DNA of 64,000 bases from Galbula dea (Eukaryota; Chordata; Aves; Piciformes; Galbulidae): positions 2,047,603-2,111,602 of the forward strand of contig VWZX01004666.1 in assembly GCA_013399015.1 (NCBI GenBank), written 5' to 3'. Below, piece after piece: positions 15,001 through 28,079 of this stretch; within the stretch, counting starts at the first letter, position 1; every line of letters begins with the position of its first letter. The translations under genes were made by a program, and so were the position numbers. The notes under the pieces are model-generated. The model was given only the letters and a program-made list of their open reading frames with translations, was not told the origin of the DNA and did not search any database.

Positions 15001-18000
15001 GTTGTGGTGTTATGTGATCAGCTCTGGACGCTTAAAACTCTATGCAGCTCTAGGTTTTGAGGACAAGATTAGGATAAGGTCTATTTTATTTCATGACATC
15101 TGTCTATATAATATCTTCTGTCTTTTTTTGACTATCCTTGTATTGTGAAAGCATCTCCAGTTTTTGTTGCTCACTTTAATTTTCCTGCTTGTGTTATTTT
15201 TTCCTGCTTTTAATTCTGCTTCTGCAGCTCCTAACTCTTCTTACAAGTGAAACCAACAATCATCCAGTGGGAAAACACTCTGAGATCTTGAATTGCAAAA
15301 AAGTACAATGTATTGCAGAGTAAAATAATTTTTTTCATTTCTGTTCCACTCTCCTACCTCCCCACTATGCTCACCAAGCATTTCTGGAATGTAAAGAGTT
15401 TTAGATGGAAATTTCTCTTCTAAATTTGAGTGAATAGGGTATGTAATCCCTACGGGAGGATTACTTTAGCTTATGATGATGTCTTTGAAGATTTATTGTT
15501 CTTTAAAAAAACTCCTTCAATGCTTCTTTTGAATTTGATCCATTTTTACAGATAGCAAGAATCCTGTCCATCGTTTTTGTGCCTCCTATTCTGTAATATG
15601 AGTCAAATGATGCAACTAATTATAAGGAAATGAAACATTGCCCAGTGTCTATTAGGCTCTGACAGTGTGGTCTTGTGTCTCACAATACAGGAAATCACAG
15701 TTCCTGCTTCAGCGCTCTCATGAGCTGAGGAGGGCAGTTGGATATTACATCCAAGCACATAATGTCTGGGATGCATCAGATCACCAAAGCTTGGTCTTAA
15801 AGTGGTACACAGCTTTTTGTTACAATTAGTTAATGAATTTGCAGAGACATTGCCTTAGTGAGACCTTTCAAATATTTGTGTAGAAGTAGTGTGGCCAGGC
15901 ATGTGAGAAATGGCAAGCTTTTATGCATGGATAGAAGGTGAGACTTTCAGAAGAGTGAACAAAAGATGAAAGCTGGTTGGGAGTCCTGAAGGGAGCACAG
16001 GGAATGAATAGGGAGGATGAATTACTGGAGAGATGTGAGGAGGAGCAAGAAGCTTGGATTTAGAGTGGCAGGTAAAATTAAGCTAGTGATGGGATTAAAT
16101 GGGATTAGTGCAGCCCAATGCAGGAAGAACAGAATGAGGAAGTGCATTAGATAGATGCAAGTGAGAGGCAGAAAGCAGCACGGCTGGACTACAGGTGGAC
16201 ATTGAATATGAATTAGAATGGACATAGATCCTTGAAAACAAAGCTCAGGGTTAGACTGAGTACATAGGTGAGCAAAAACAGGTAGCAGGGTTGTTTCGGA
16301 CGCTGTGAAGACAAACAGGAGAGTTCAGTGCTTAGCAATTTCAGTATTCCCAGGAAAGCATTAACTATCTTTCAAACTGGGATTTTCCCCCTTTATTTTT
16401 GTAGTGCAAAACATTCCTGGGTTTACAGAGGTGGACTTGCACTTGACCTAGGAGAGTGGAGCTGGAACATGATGATTAGGACATGCTGGGCAGAGTCTGC
16501 TGTTCCAGTGGTTCTAACAGCATGGATTGGGTGCTAGAGTTCCCTTACTTCAGTACACAGGTATCTGCCCTTAATCCTGACTAAATAAAACAGGAGTAGA
16601 GGTAACTGGAGAATCAGTCCAAAGCCTGCAGCCTGTTTTGCAGGAGCAATATTATAACTCTTGCACAGTGCTGACAGCTGGGGCTGAGCTCAACAGAGTG
16701 ATGCCTGCTGAGATTTTATTTTCTTCTTTTCTATTTGTATTTTCGTAGAGGTTGATCTACATAATGTAATGCAGTAATGAGTTAAGCTCTGGAAGGGCTT
16801 ATTTTCATCAGTTGGTGCTGGCAACTGGCTTTTTTATTTGAGAAGAGACTCTCAGGTCTCCTTGCCACACCTGCCAGCTAATCAGCAGAAGGTGGGACAT
16901 CAGATTCCTTGTATAGTCTTGCAATGTCTTTGGTTTAAGACTCAAAGATGGTAATGGTTAGGAAAGGTAGACACTGCAACCCAGCTGGATAACTTTCCTG
17001 ATCTGCTTGTTGATGTGTTTTTCAAATGCCTTGAGGGTCAGTGAAGTGAACTGATGCGTGTGCCAAATTCCTACTGAACTTGCCCCGCTCTTTGCTTCCT
17101 AGCACAAATTTCCACCCACCATCCAACGCTTTGTGCCATTTATAACAAGGCCCTCTCCTAACAAGTAGCTCCCTGTAGTGCTCACACAATTACTCTTGCT
17201 GATGTGTTTTCATGGATTTTCTGCATCCTTTTGGGCTGATGAAGACAGTGTTGAAGTTCCTTGAGCAGACTGGAAAGGTTCCAGGTTTGCACATGGGCAG
17301 CAAGGCCTGTGAGCTGAAGAGACCTTTTCTGCTTCAAGAGGGGAGCAGTCCCTCAACGTGTTGGCTGGCTGCAAATGGTTATAAAATAGTCCACTATGGA
17401 TTAGGGAGAGGTTATAGACATATGGAATCATTCATTTGTCTATTTTTGAGCTAAAAAAGAAAATAAAGCTGTGAAATTTACCCCAAATATATTTAGGATA
17501 CAGTGTCATTTATCTGGAGGCCTGTTTTAGAGTCTGGCACTAAGGAAGGACGTGTGTGCTAGGGACTTTCTTGGTACAGGCAGGAGGCACTCTCATGGGA
17601 GGCTCCAGCTAGTCTCTGCACCCCTGAGGTAACTGTGATGTGATAAATAATCTGGTGCTTGAACATAAACTATTTTTTGGTTTTGCTGTCTTTCCTGTGC
17701 AGAGCAAAAAAAAAAAGGAGAGAATGCAGTAAGTGATTATTGGAGAGCAGTCACACTTTGAAATTATTTGTTAGTATCATTTGTTACTCTGTCCTGAGTC
17801 CTGGCTGCCTCAGGTTGGGATTCTCCATGGAATATGCTGGACTTTCCTCTCTAAAAAGTGGGACTGTAGCAGCCTGCGTTTCTGAAGATGGAGCTCCTTG
17901 GCTGAATTGCCAAGATTCAAGATCATGGGTGATGACTTTCTTTCACTTGAGCAGAACCATGAGTTCATGGGGCAGCAACATCTTACCCTGGTGTACCAAA

Positions 18001-20332
18001 TGGAACAGAAACAAATATTGCTCACTGTGAGTGCTTGAGCTGCACTTCCAGACAAAGTCTGATACGAGGAGCTGTTTCTCCCTGCATGTGCCTCCTGCGT
18101 GTTTGGCTCTTGCCCAGCATCTAGTGATTTTGGAGGTCTGGGCACTGCCTCAGCACACTGGACTTCCTGTTTCACCAGAAATGAATGTGTTGCCTTCATG
18201 AATTTTTTTTTTTCTAAACTATTGTTATATGAAGGGCCACTGACCCTTCAGACAACCTAAATTACCCTTGTGACTATTATACTGATTATCTTTCTCTACC
18301 TACCCTTGCATGGGACTTAAGTTGAGGGACGTACTGAATTGCTGTTGGTGGGGATGTGTGTCCAGTAAGATGTAAAAATGAGACTAGATTTTTAAGCTTG
18401 TGTTTTTGTTTTACAGTAAGTGTGTCAGAGTTGGTGCCTTCTTCCCTGAGGGTTTGCCTTTCTGCCATGGGTAGCAGGGCTGTTCGCACATGGCCCTTGG
18501 CACCTGCCGGTTTGGTACCAGAGCTGGCACATCTCTGGCAGATGAAGCATCCTTTGAGAAGCTCACATAAAGAGGCAGAGAAGAAAAGGGGAAAGCAGAC
18601 ATCATTAAGTGCCTGTTTTGACCCCAACTATTTTTTTTTTAAATGACTGTGTGAGGTGGAGGAGGCAACTGATCTAAGCATTCCCTCCTAGTCATTGAAG
18701 AGTGCTTGCTAATTTACAATTTGCAGTTGCCACTCTAAAATGCATATTTGCATAAACAGGCATGAGCTGGACCAAAACAATCATAAAAAAAAGCTGGACT
18801 GTGTTGGAAGCTGTTTCTAGTAGCAGTGTCTGCAAACAAAACAAGATGTGCAGTACAAAACCTATTAACTCGATTTGCTGTATTTATGCTTTGTGTATCC
18901 AAGAACAGCATGTTGCTATGGGCCATCGGGTAATCCAAATTGCCTTGTAGGGACTCAGAGGTTTAAACCATTCCAGAAGTTTCACAGCACTTTCTTCCCC
19001 CCAGAGGCCATCTGGCAGCATCGCAGATTTCCACAAGTGATTTTCATCTAAGGTCTTCCCAGGTTATATATAAATCAGGATAGCAAAATTATCTGAGGAT
19101 GTTAGTAACTTTGAAAAAAAAGCCCTTTGTGGCTGTGATGTGAACAGGCCTTTGCTGATGGAATTTCATTTATGTTTCTTCGGGGCTAAATTCTTCCTTT
19201 GGATCCACTGTGCAGTTCTTAAAATTAATGATTTAAATCTGGTTTTGGCATGCTGTATAAGTGTTCTTTTATGTCTGAGCTACACTAGGTCAGTTCTGCC
19301 TGAAAGGCTGATGCTATTTTTCAGATCTTACACAGAAAGTACCTATTGATGTTTTGTCTGTGATGGTGGCACATGAGTGCCTGACAAGTCTTCATGCTGT
19401 TACTCAGGAGGGGGAAATTGTGGCTTGTCTGGCTGAAGAAACAAAATGAGGAATTTGCTTTGCAACAGGAATTTGGGGACACCCACCCCATTTTGTGTAT
19501 ATTTAACATCAGCAGGTGCTAATATTTTAGCTAAAAATTAGGAAATTACAAAGGTGCTACTTGTGTAGCAATTCCCAAGTCCTCTCAGAACTCCTTTTAA
19601 AAACAAGAAAAAAAAAAATCCATGCTTGCTTATGAAAGAGGCCAATCATAGCTCTTCTGTCTTGTGAGATGACCCAGCTTGAAGAAAGGTAATCTAGGTT
19701 CTTCTTCCTGTCTTTGCACAGGAGAAGGATGTAAAGTAACTATATTGTCTCTTCTGGCTGACAGAGAATCCACCTTAGCCAGAGCAGGTAATGTTTGGGA
19801 CCTGCTGCTATCTGCTCTTTGCACCCTGCCTGATTCACCTCCTCAGACATTGTATGGGGAGCCTCAGTGCTCAGCCTGGAGCTGAGATTTCCCTCTGGAG
19901 GGGATAGGGGATAACAGTTGTCAGTATCAGCACTGGGGATTCCTTTGTATAGATCAGAGAGCTCTGAAGTTTAGGTGCTTGCAGATTAACATGGAAGCCT
20001 GCAAAGAACGTGGGAGTAGAAGCTGTATCCTGTAGGGGGATTCCAGTGCCATCATAAAATACAAGATTAATTAAAGCTTATATTCATTGAAGTCCATAGG
20101 AGACTGTTGCCTTTATGAAGCTTTGGATTTCCTTTCCCTTTTTTCTTGCTGACACCTTCAGTAAATGAAGATCAGCTGTGGTAAAATGACTTCTATACAG
20201 TGCAGTAAGATGTGGGGACTGTGTTACCCACAGGGGAAAATGGAAGGAGAGATATCCAGGTCCTTAGACTGCAGACATTTGGAAGCTCAAGGATGGTGGA
20301 CTTCCTCAGTAGTTATCACTTCCACAGTTATT
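1..20332 (+). other. Presumed AGBL4 intron, 5' part of window; no gene recognised
   Basis: No exon, RNA gene or clear transposon was recognised here. The sequence is AT-leaning with frequent stops in all frames. It contains homopolymer runs (A14 at 4036-4049, T15 at 5825-5839, T12 at 11503-11514, T-rich 11870-11895). A purine-rich stretch on the + strand spans about 15900-16330. The largest open frame is a 213-codon minus-strand frame at 14196-14837, reported as a finding. Assignment to an AGBL4 intron rests on the exon at 57618 and the known giant introns of that gene, so it is inference. A nested gene cannot be excluded. Confidence 0.6.
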
Positions 20333-20605
20333 ACAGAATCATGGAACATTAGGAGTTGGAAGGATCCTGTGGTTGCCCAGGATTGTGTCCAGATAGGTTT
20401 TGAAAGTCTCCAGAGAAGGATGCTCCACAGTTTCCCTGGACAGCCTGTTCCAGTGCTCTGTCACCCTCACAGGAATGTAGGTTTCCCTTATGTTCTGGTG
20501 GAACTTTGTGTTCTGGTTTGTGCACTTTGCCCCCTGTCCCACCCTGGGCACCACTGAAAAGAGACTTGGCCCTTAGATGTCCTCTGGACACTTAGGCAAG
20601 GCATC
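20333..20605 (-). mobile_element. CR1 LINE 3' end, 5'-truncated
   Basis: Read on the + strand the block begins with AGAATCATGGAA, then a GTTGGAAGGATCC stretch. It continues with the typical CR1 reverse-complement text: TTTCCCTGGACAGCCTGTTCCAGTG split over 20430-20456, a CACCCTCACAG stretch, and GGGCACCACTGAAAAGAG. Thus the 3' end of the element is at the left and it lies on the minus strand. It belongs to a different CR1 subfamily from the copy at 32506: its middle part matches the type with 'TGTGCACTTTGCCCC'. The right edge is approximate. The 130-codon plus frame and the minus frames across it are repeat noise, not genes. Confidence 0.88.
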
Positions 20606-22712
20606 CCTGGTTTCTCTACTGTGCACAGACTGCCATGTGTGGAGACAGGCAGGAAATGAAGTTATGTGGAAGTAGGTATCTATTATATCTAGACAAAATA
20701 CACCACAGGAGGAACCTTTTTCAATGCTAGGAGAAAGGCGATGATAAAAGCATCCAGCAGTGAGGTGATGGGTACAGCTGTTTACAGGTACCTTTGGATT
20801 GGTACCTGGAAAAATAATGGAAATGTGGTTTCTCTCTTCTTTTACCTGGAAGGTAGAGTCACCAATTTCTCCTACCCTCTCCTGACACAGTTAACTGTTC
20901 TGTACTACCCCAGCTAACAGAATATGTGCATGTGCAATTAGTCATGAGATAAAACATGAAAGTACTGTTATTTTGTTAGCTTTGGCTCACATGTTGTGGA
21001 CCTGGGACATTCAGCAGAATCTGGCATAACTGCAGAGTTTTTGGCCCAAATCTTGTAATTCATTACCATAGGGCTCTCGAGAAATCTTGCAGTAAGCAGC
21101 TATTCCTAACACCCAGTATGAAGACTGGTTGCTCATCAGAGGTGGTTTTTGTTTTGTGGGTGTTTTTTGTTAAAGAAAAATTAAGTACTAAAATTAGTTT
21201 TATTTGCATTGGCTGACATGAGTGGTGGGTAGAATTGATTAATATATTCTGATCTATGTGGGCTTTAAAAAATGTACAATAATACAACAGGTGAATAGTG
21301 TAGTGCTGTTACATCTTTCTTTTAATGTAGGGAAGTGGAATGTAATTGCATCAAGTAATGGGTTTGAAATATCAGCTGTCCATTAGTGGACAATTAGCAA
21401 GTTAATGATGTGTTGCCAAATGTGGCGACTTCTTTTTCTCCACCAAACTTCTAGACATTGTTACTTATTGCATTAGCTTCTTGGAAAATGTGTGCTGATG
21501 GCATTGTGCTAAGCAGTGTTCTTGTAAGGTTTAGTCCTCTCTACATGAAATACTGGAAGTCCTAGAACTGGAATGAAGGTCTTTGTAATGCTGAACAGGC
21601 ATGAAAAAGTTATCATTTTTTTGTTTTTGCCTTGAGTATGCCTTGGCTACAGAAGAACACCAAACCCAAACAATCATCAATAAACCAGGGAAATTCTGAG
21701 AGGTCCATAGACAAAAGTAAGTCAAATTCTTATGACACTTACCCCAATGGGATTTAAGGACATGAGACCAGGATCTAGCACCCAGTCCTTTTACGTGCTT
21801 ATCTGTGATACATGCACAGTATACGATTGTCTGAAGGAATAATTATTTACAGATTTACCTTGATCTTTTATTCACATAAGATTAACTAGCTTAGGAGAGC
21901 CAGGTTGTTCACCAAAGTCAGTCTCTTGCAATAAGTTTGAATCCAAACATGGATATTTTAATTGAAAATGGTTGCTGATTAGAAAGACATTTTCTGTTGT
22001 TCATTTCTGACATAGTATATTATGTTAGGTCAAGTTCCTTTTGGCTCACGTTAATGAGATGACTGCACTGGTGATTAAAAAATAATTTTTAAATGGCTTT
22101 CTCTAGCTCCACAATCTCTATCTGTTTAGACAGCAAGTGCTGTCTAGGGTGAGCAATTGCACGTTCCATCAGAACCAATTTGGGCATTTGATTATGGCCT
22201 GACAAATAGCTTTGTGCACATTGTAATATTATTCCAAGAATGATATTGGCTTTTGAAGTGCATCATGTTAAATGGAAGACTCAGTGCACATTTCAGTGGG
22301 AAAAAGAAACTATTTTTTAAAATTTTCTCAATAGACAGCTGCAATTTAGAGACTTGTTTGAGTTTTAGGGTTGTCAGGTGGACCTCTGAATGCAAGGATT
22401 TTTTCATTGAGCTAAACCAGCAAGGATTACCTTTACCTGTGCATGTCATATCTTTTTGCTCCCAAGTTCCTTTTCTTTGCCATGTTCAAGTAGTTCGTTT
22501 TATAACACCTACCTTTGTTTTGGTTGCCAACTCTCATCATCATGCTTTCTTCCATGCTATCTTTCATTTAGATATGCCTCTGCCTCTTGAAAGATTAAGT
22601 GTTTTATATCTCTTTGCTGGTTTTGGATATAGTTTCTTTCCCTCATGAAAAATGATACTTGTCTCCTAATAAAGATGAGTTGTGTTATGTACTGCTCTGG
22701 ATGCTCTTAGAA
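20606..22712 (+). other. Intronic sequence between two CR1 copies; nothing recognised
   Basis: AT-rich unique-looking sequence. No exon-like block, hairpin RNA or transposon end was recognised by eye. All open frames are short. Confidence 0.5.
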
Positions 22713-22928
22713 GCATAGATTCATAGAATGGCTCAGGTTGGAAGGGACCTCAAAGATCGTCTAGTTCCAAACCCCTTGCCATGGGCAGGGACTCCACACA
22801 CTAGACCAGGTTGCTCAGGACCACATCCAGCCTGGCCTTGAATACTGTTGGGGATGGGGCAGCCACAACCTCTCTGGGCATCCTGTTCCAGTGCTTCACC
22901 ATCCTCTCAGTAAAGAGGTGTTACCTTT
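22713..22928 (-). mobile_element. CR1 LINE 3' end, 5'-truncated
   Basis: Starts with ATTCATAGAATGGCTCAGG and continues TTGGAAGGGACCTCAAAGATC, the reverse complement of the CR1 3' tail. It then runs through the CCATGGGCAGGGACTCC and CCAGCCTGGCCTTGAA segments to the GGGCATCCTGTTCCAGTG segment. Homology fades after about 22925. The 3' end is at the left, so the element is on the minus strand. About 215 bp remain, with moderate divergence. Confidence 0.93.
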
Positions 22929-23924
22929 AAAAAGTTGCATTTGGTGGTGCTCTTTTAAAGTTTACAGATAGACAAGATATGTCTCTTCCAGCTTGTGGCC
23001 AGTTTCTCCGCCTCTAAAATTTACTGTCTTTTGTCCTGAGCACAATCTAATCACAGATAAATAGAATAGAAAACTTTGTTGATTTTTGTCCTCTGCTTGA
23101 GATTTGGGGTAAGAAAGAGATTCTTAAAATATTAGAAGTTATAGAACAAAATGGCTGCATCATTTCCCTCAGAGGAATACAGAGCTCCTTAGAAGTGTAA
23201 ACAAGAATTAGAAGGTGACATTTTCTTTTCAATGATATAAATGTTTGATAAATAAGGGGGAAGAGAGAAAATCTTGTCCAGTTCAAGAAAATCTTGATAG
23301 ATTCCAATCCACTGAAGACTTTATTCTAGAAAAATGTGGCTGGTTGTGTGTGGGGGAAAAAAAATGTCTGCTGTGAAGTTTTAAAGGTTAAGATGACCTG
23401 TTGAGACTTGGAGATGAAAGTGCAACTTGTGCAGCTAAGCTCTGCCTGGGGAACAGCTGTACTATGCACAACTGTCCCTAGATGCTGGAGAAAAGAAAGT
23501 GTGTTTAGAACCAGCTCACCTGGGTTTCCATCTGCCACATGCACTATGGCAGTACTGGCAGCTTGCAGACAAGACATGACTCCTTGGCTGTCTATATTGT
23601 CTTCATAATACACAGCCTTCGGTATGGAGTAGTAGTTGCTGTTCTGCTCTGGCAAATGGATGTGTTGATATTCTGCTCAGTAGGTACAGCTGTTAAATAA
23701 GGTCCTACCAAACATCACTGAATCCTGAATACTCAGCAATGTTAATGGTGATAGTCTCCAAATGCCACATTGGTGTTTTTTCTGAAAACAAGAGAGGAAG
23801 AATGACAAAACCAACTTTCTGCAGTATGGAATCTTTCTGAACTTCATCACATGATTTAGGACCTAGTGGGGAGGGAGTGAGACACCCTGACTTAACTAAA
23901 TCCAACTTTGAAATTAACTCTTCT
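22929..23924 (+). other. Intronic sequence; nothing recognised
   Basis: No coding or RNA signal recognised. The overlapping 66-109 codon frames around 23326-23655 on both strands show no family resemblance that I can see. Confidence 0.45.
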
Positions 23925-23992
23925 AGAGTAGTGGGTTAGACTAAAGACATCCAGAGGTCTTTTCCTGTCTGAATTCTTCTATGGTTCCTCTA
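23925..23992 (+). mobile_element. Degraded CR1 3' end relic
   Basis: The stretch GGGTTAGACTAAAGACATCC followed by AGAGGTCTTTTCCTGTCTGAA and TTCTTCTATGGTTC resembles the CR1 3' terminus (GGACTAGATGACCTCCAGAGGTCCCTTCCAACC then ATTCTATGATTC, written here in the family form). It is much more diverged than the other CR1 copies and only the last 60-70 bp are recognisable. Confidence 0.6.
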
Positions 23993-26900
23993 CCAGTTCC
24001 AGCAGAAGACGTAGAATTTCCTTCAGTAATGTTAGCCTGAGTGATTTCTGTTCTGTTGTTAAGAAATATCTTTCCTTTACAAGTATATTTCCATATATTC
24101 TCCTTTGATTTTGATGTTTATTTGAGATGATGAAGAGGGCAGAGAGTATCAGGAAATTATGAAGCTAGAAGAATAATAATTAAATCTAGGCAGAAAGTGG
24201 TGACACCGTTTGACAATTTAAGAGCTTAGAAGTCTTTCCCATTTTGAGCTGGATGAAACTCTGAAATGACAAGTGATTAGGTTGTTTTGGGCTGAGCCAG
24301 GAGAGGGAGGATTTTCCACATCTTCATTTGAGACTAAGTCAATTAAAACATGCTTTTTTAATTTTTACCCTTATCCCCCCCCTTCCCCACTTTAACTATA
24401 AATGAATCAAAAGCATGAGGTCATCTATGCAGATAGATGAACACTTAGGATACTTGGGAAAACTACCTTAACTTTGAAATTCAAATTGTGTTAAAATTAA
24501 TCCTTTTTAGCAAAACACTCATTTGAATTAATTGTATTTAATTGATTCTACTTTCCCACATAATACAATTTATTTTAAGCTTCCTATTTGTTCAAAGGCC
24601 TTATCTTTGATAAATGGCTGGGATATTCCATAACTAAGCTTTTTTTTTCCTGTGGTGTAATATATGTCTAGAAAGTGTAGTAAAGAAAATCAAGGAATCA
24701 TACCTTTACCTGCTCTTTAAAAGACTATTTTTAATCTTGACATCCTAAATAACTGTTTAAATCACCCACAAGAAGAAATACATCAATACCATGATCTTCT
24801 ATTAAAAAAACCCTCCAGATGTGACTGGCAGAGGATGTGTATTTATAGCTTCTGTATTGCTGCTGTAATCTACATTCATTTCTGTGCGACTCCACAGAGT
24901 TGTACAAGCAAGACTGCATCTCTTAAAAGCATCTGAATGATTACTTGTTCATGTCAGTGTCTACTGGAGCAAAGGAAAATTCTTTTCTTTTCTTCTACTA
25001 ATACAACCTGTAAATAAATATTGTCAAAAATTATCACCTGCTTGTTTGATATACATATAATGCATATTAATTCTGTAGCAATCTGTGATATTTTATGGCA
25101 TTGGATGAACTGTCTCTTTTTCCTTACTATTTTTCATGGCTGCCTTTTTAGAAACAGAAAATGCACTTAGTTTTCTGTAGCAGAAGATGCTGTCTTGACA
25201 GCAGTTCAATTAGAATGTACTTATTTTAGAAGGCTGCTTAAATGAGACTTAACAGTAGGAAAAATTGGTGCTAAATCTGCCTTGTAGAAGTGGTGCACCT
25301 GGGTTCTGCTATGTTATCCTCATGTGAAGAGGACAGGACTGGGTCTTTTTGGAGCACTCATTTAGCTGTTGGCAAGTGATTAAGTGGTACTTGAATATGT
25401 TCTGCAATATGTGGAAAAGTGATCTCTGCCTCCTTAAGCTAGAAACTGTAAAGTAATAATGAAGGAAGGAAATATGTGGAATAAACTTAACAATATTTTG
25501 GCTTTGCACTTTCCCCATGCTTTATTTTACACTGAAAACAAACTCTTTGGTGAACTGGAATGATCAGCTACCTAGAGATATTCTATTATTGAGGATTTCT
25601 ACTTCAATATCTTTTCAGAAACTTTTTATAGTTTTCTTTAGAACAAAAACGTTCTGACAGTCACAGCAAAAAAATAAAATCCATTCCCCACTATATTTAC
25701 CCAGAGGATTATTTTTATTACCAATGTATATGAATTACAGTAGGATGTAGGAGCTAGATCAGACATTAATACAACCCTTCAGTGGAACACTTCACCCCTT
25801 AAATTAATCTAAATCTATCCTACTATCTAAAAGCAAATGAGAGGAAGTCGGAAATGAAGGCAGGAGAAAAAAAAAAAGAGGGAAGAGGAGATCTATCTTG
25901 GGATCATGATTTATATAGTTTTTCTGGGATTATACTGTGATCTGTGAGCACTGAAATACAGACTCTGGATACTGTAAAAATACAAAACATTACTTCAAGT
26001 GCCCAAAAGCCTCTTCTGCCAGCAGAGCAGGGTCCGTATTCCACTAAAGCATGCCAATGACCTGTTTGTTCTTTATATACTTTTTCCGTAGCACACAGAT
26101 GATGTTCTGGATGGGAAGGGTGGTCATTGTCATTTTTGTTAGGACAGGAAGATTTGGGGAACTATTGTTGAAGTCCTTGTGTCTGTAGAGACAAGATTGA
26201 CTAAATGGGGAAGGGTAAGACACCGAGGTCAATAAAACTTGACTTCTCTGCTCATCACATTAATTGACCATATCTTTAATTGTTTCTCATCTTTTGTATT
26301 CTCCTTCATTCTTATGCCTTTGAAAATATCTGGAATGTTTTAGAGGGCTCTTATAGCCAGGGGACTTGGAACCCCTGAGGCAGACTCCTAATCCTCTAAG
26401 CTCTCTTTCACTTCTTGTGTTGGGGTGGCAGGGAACACTGTCACTGCTTTTTACCACACAAATGTGTGCTACTTAGTGTAACAGAGTCCCATCCACACTA
26501 GGACCCTCCAGACACAAATTCATAAATAGCAAAGATGATTGTTACAGTTGTTTTGAACAGTCACAGATGAGCAAATAAACTCCTGCCATGCTTAAAAATT
26601 TTTAAAAAAAATCAATTTTTAAAAGCAAAATGAGCCACAGAGCACCTGCACCGATTTACTTCTTTTTAAGTAGCACATCTCTCTGCTGACGCTTGACTGC
26701 AGTGACTCATCAGGCAAGGCTAAATCAGCCATGTAACGTAATGCAGCGTGACTGATTTACCCAGCTCTGATGCTGCATGATGAGAGTAACTTAGACCAGG
26801 AAATTTCAGCTCCTTCCCCCTCCCCTCAGACTGAGAACAAAGGGAAAGTTAAACATCTTTCCAGCAGTTAAGTATTTTGCTTAGGGGAGAAGCTTTTTGT

Positions 26901-27984
26901 TTACTTACTGTCAGCAAAGAAGCTTGTGTTTAAGAAATAAGCATTAAAGATCTTGAACAAGAACTGTAGAGGAATATGTAGACAGGTTTCTAAAACCACA
27001 GAGTATAACAAGTCTTTAGTGCCTTCATCCCCTCAGATATTTATCCAAATGTACAATGAAGATTTTTTAGGATAATTCCTTAAAATATTACTTTTTGTTG
27101 TATAAATATGCATAGCACATACACATGCTGTATATGTTCACACAGCAGCTGAAAACTGACACACCTGTACTTTTAGTACAAAGCTAAATCTGCTCATCCT
27201 GTTACCGTGCATCAGCTGAACCATGTTAGCTGCTTCTGGGGCAATTCTTATGCCACTCTTGTCAGAAGCAGTAACATTGTTCTGCCCAAACAGCTTTTTG
27301 CTGAGATTCAAGCTAATTTATTTTATAAGCTTAGCATGTTCAACCACAGGAAGAGTCTCAGCTAATATGTGGTAGCTTCTCAGACTCCAGCAGTCTGATG
27401 TTGTGTCTGAGCTTTTATTCTTGGATGCTCCATGTATTTCTGCTGACACAAGTGTAGCTGGCTTTGCACAACTGCCACTGAAATTCAGACCAGAGTGTTG
27501 CAGAAAGTCCACCAAATGGTGGCATTTGGAGAAGTATTGGAGGAGGAGTATGTTCACAGGCAAAGGGTAAGAGTCTTCTGTCTGTGGTGCATGTTCTCAC
27601 CTATAGGAAAATCAAGTGGATGCAACTATTGCTGAATAAGAGAGGTCATATTTTGCGAAGGGGAAATGTACCCAAATTGTCCTATTCAAGGACAGAGAAT
27701 ATTATTGTGTTGTTATGAAATAAGTAGGATCATTTTGAACCAGATCCTAAAATGGAGGAACAGAAAGTAGAGAGGTATGAAGAAGGAGCTTTTCTAAACC
27801 TGTGTTCCTCCAGATGTTTGGCTAAAACATGAGAGAACTGCTAGTGCCTTTTACTGTTCTTTCCAAATTTAGATATTATGATAATGATGAGAAACTCTGC
27901 TTACAGAGTTCTTTATCCCTTGAATATGTTCCCTCGCCTCTTTTGTTACTGAGTGTGATTGATTTAGGTATCTTGCAACACAGA

Positions 27985-28001
27985 TTTTTTTTTTTTTTTT
28001 T
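27985..28001. repeat. T17 homopolymer
   Basis: Seventeen consecutive T on the + strand, followed by CCTTTTGG. It is followed 50 bp later by an AT dinucleotide-rich run at 28051-28079. Confidence 0.95.
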
Positions 28002-28050
28002 CCTTTTGGTGCAGGTGCTCTTTCAGTCCCTTCGGAGTGCTGGCCTGCAA

Positions 28051-28079
28051 GTGTATATAAGTATATATGTATATATATC
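28051..28079. repeat. Imperfect TA-rich microsatellite
   Basis: Interrupted TATA/GTAT units (GTATATAAGTATATATGT then ATATATAT). No TATA-promoter role is implied, since no exon follows. Confidence 0.85.

Noticed and set aside
20165..20557. 130-codon plus-strand open frame
   Set aside because: Its second half lies inside a minus-strand CR1 fragment, so it is repeat-derived noise.
22929..23045. Extension of the CR1 copy to the right (CTTGTGGCCAGTTTCTCC, TTTTGTCCTGAGC)
   Set aside because: Some words recall the next part of CR1, but spacing and intervening sequence do not fit well enough.
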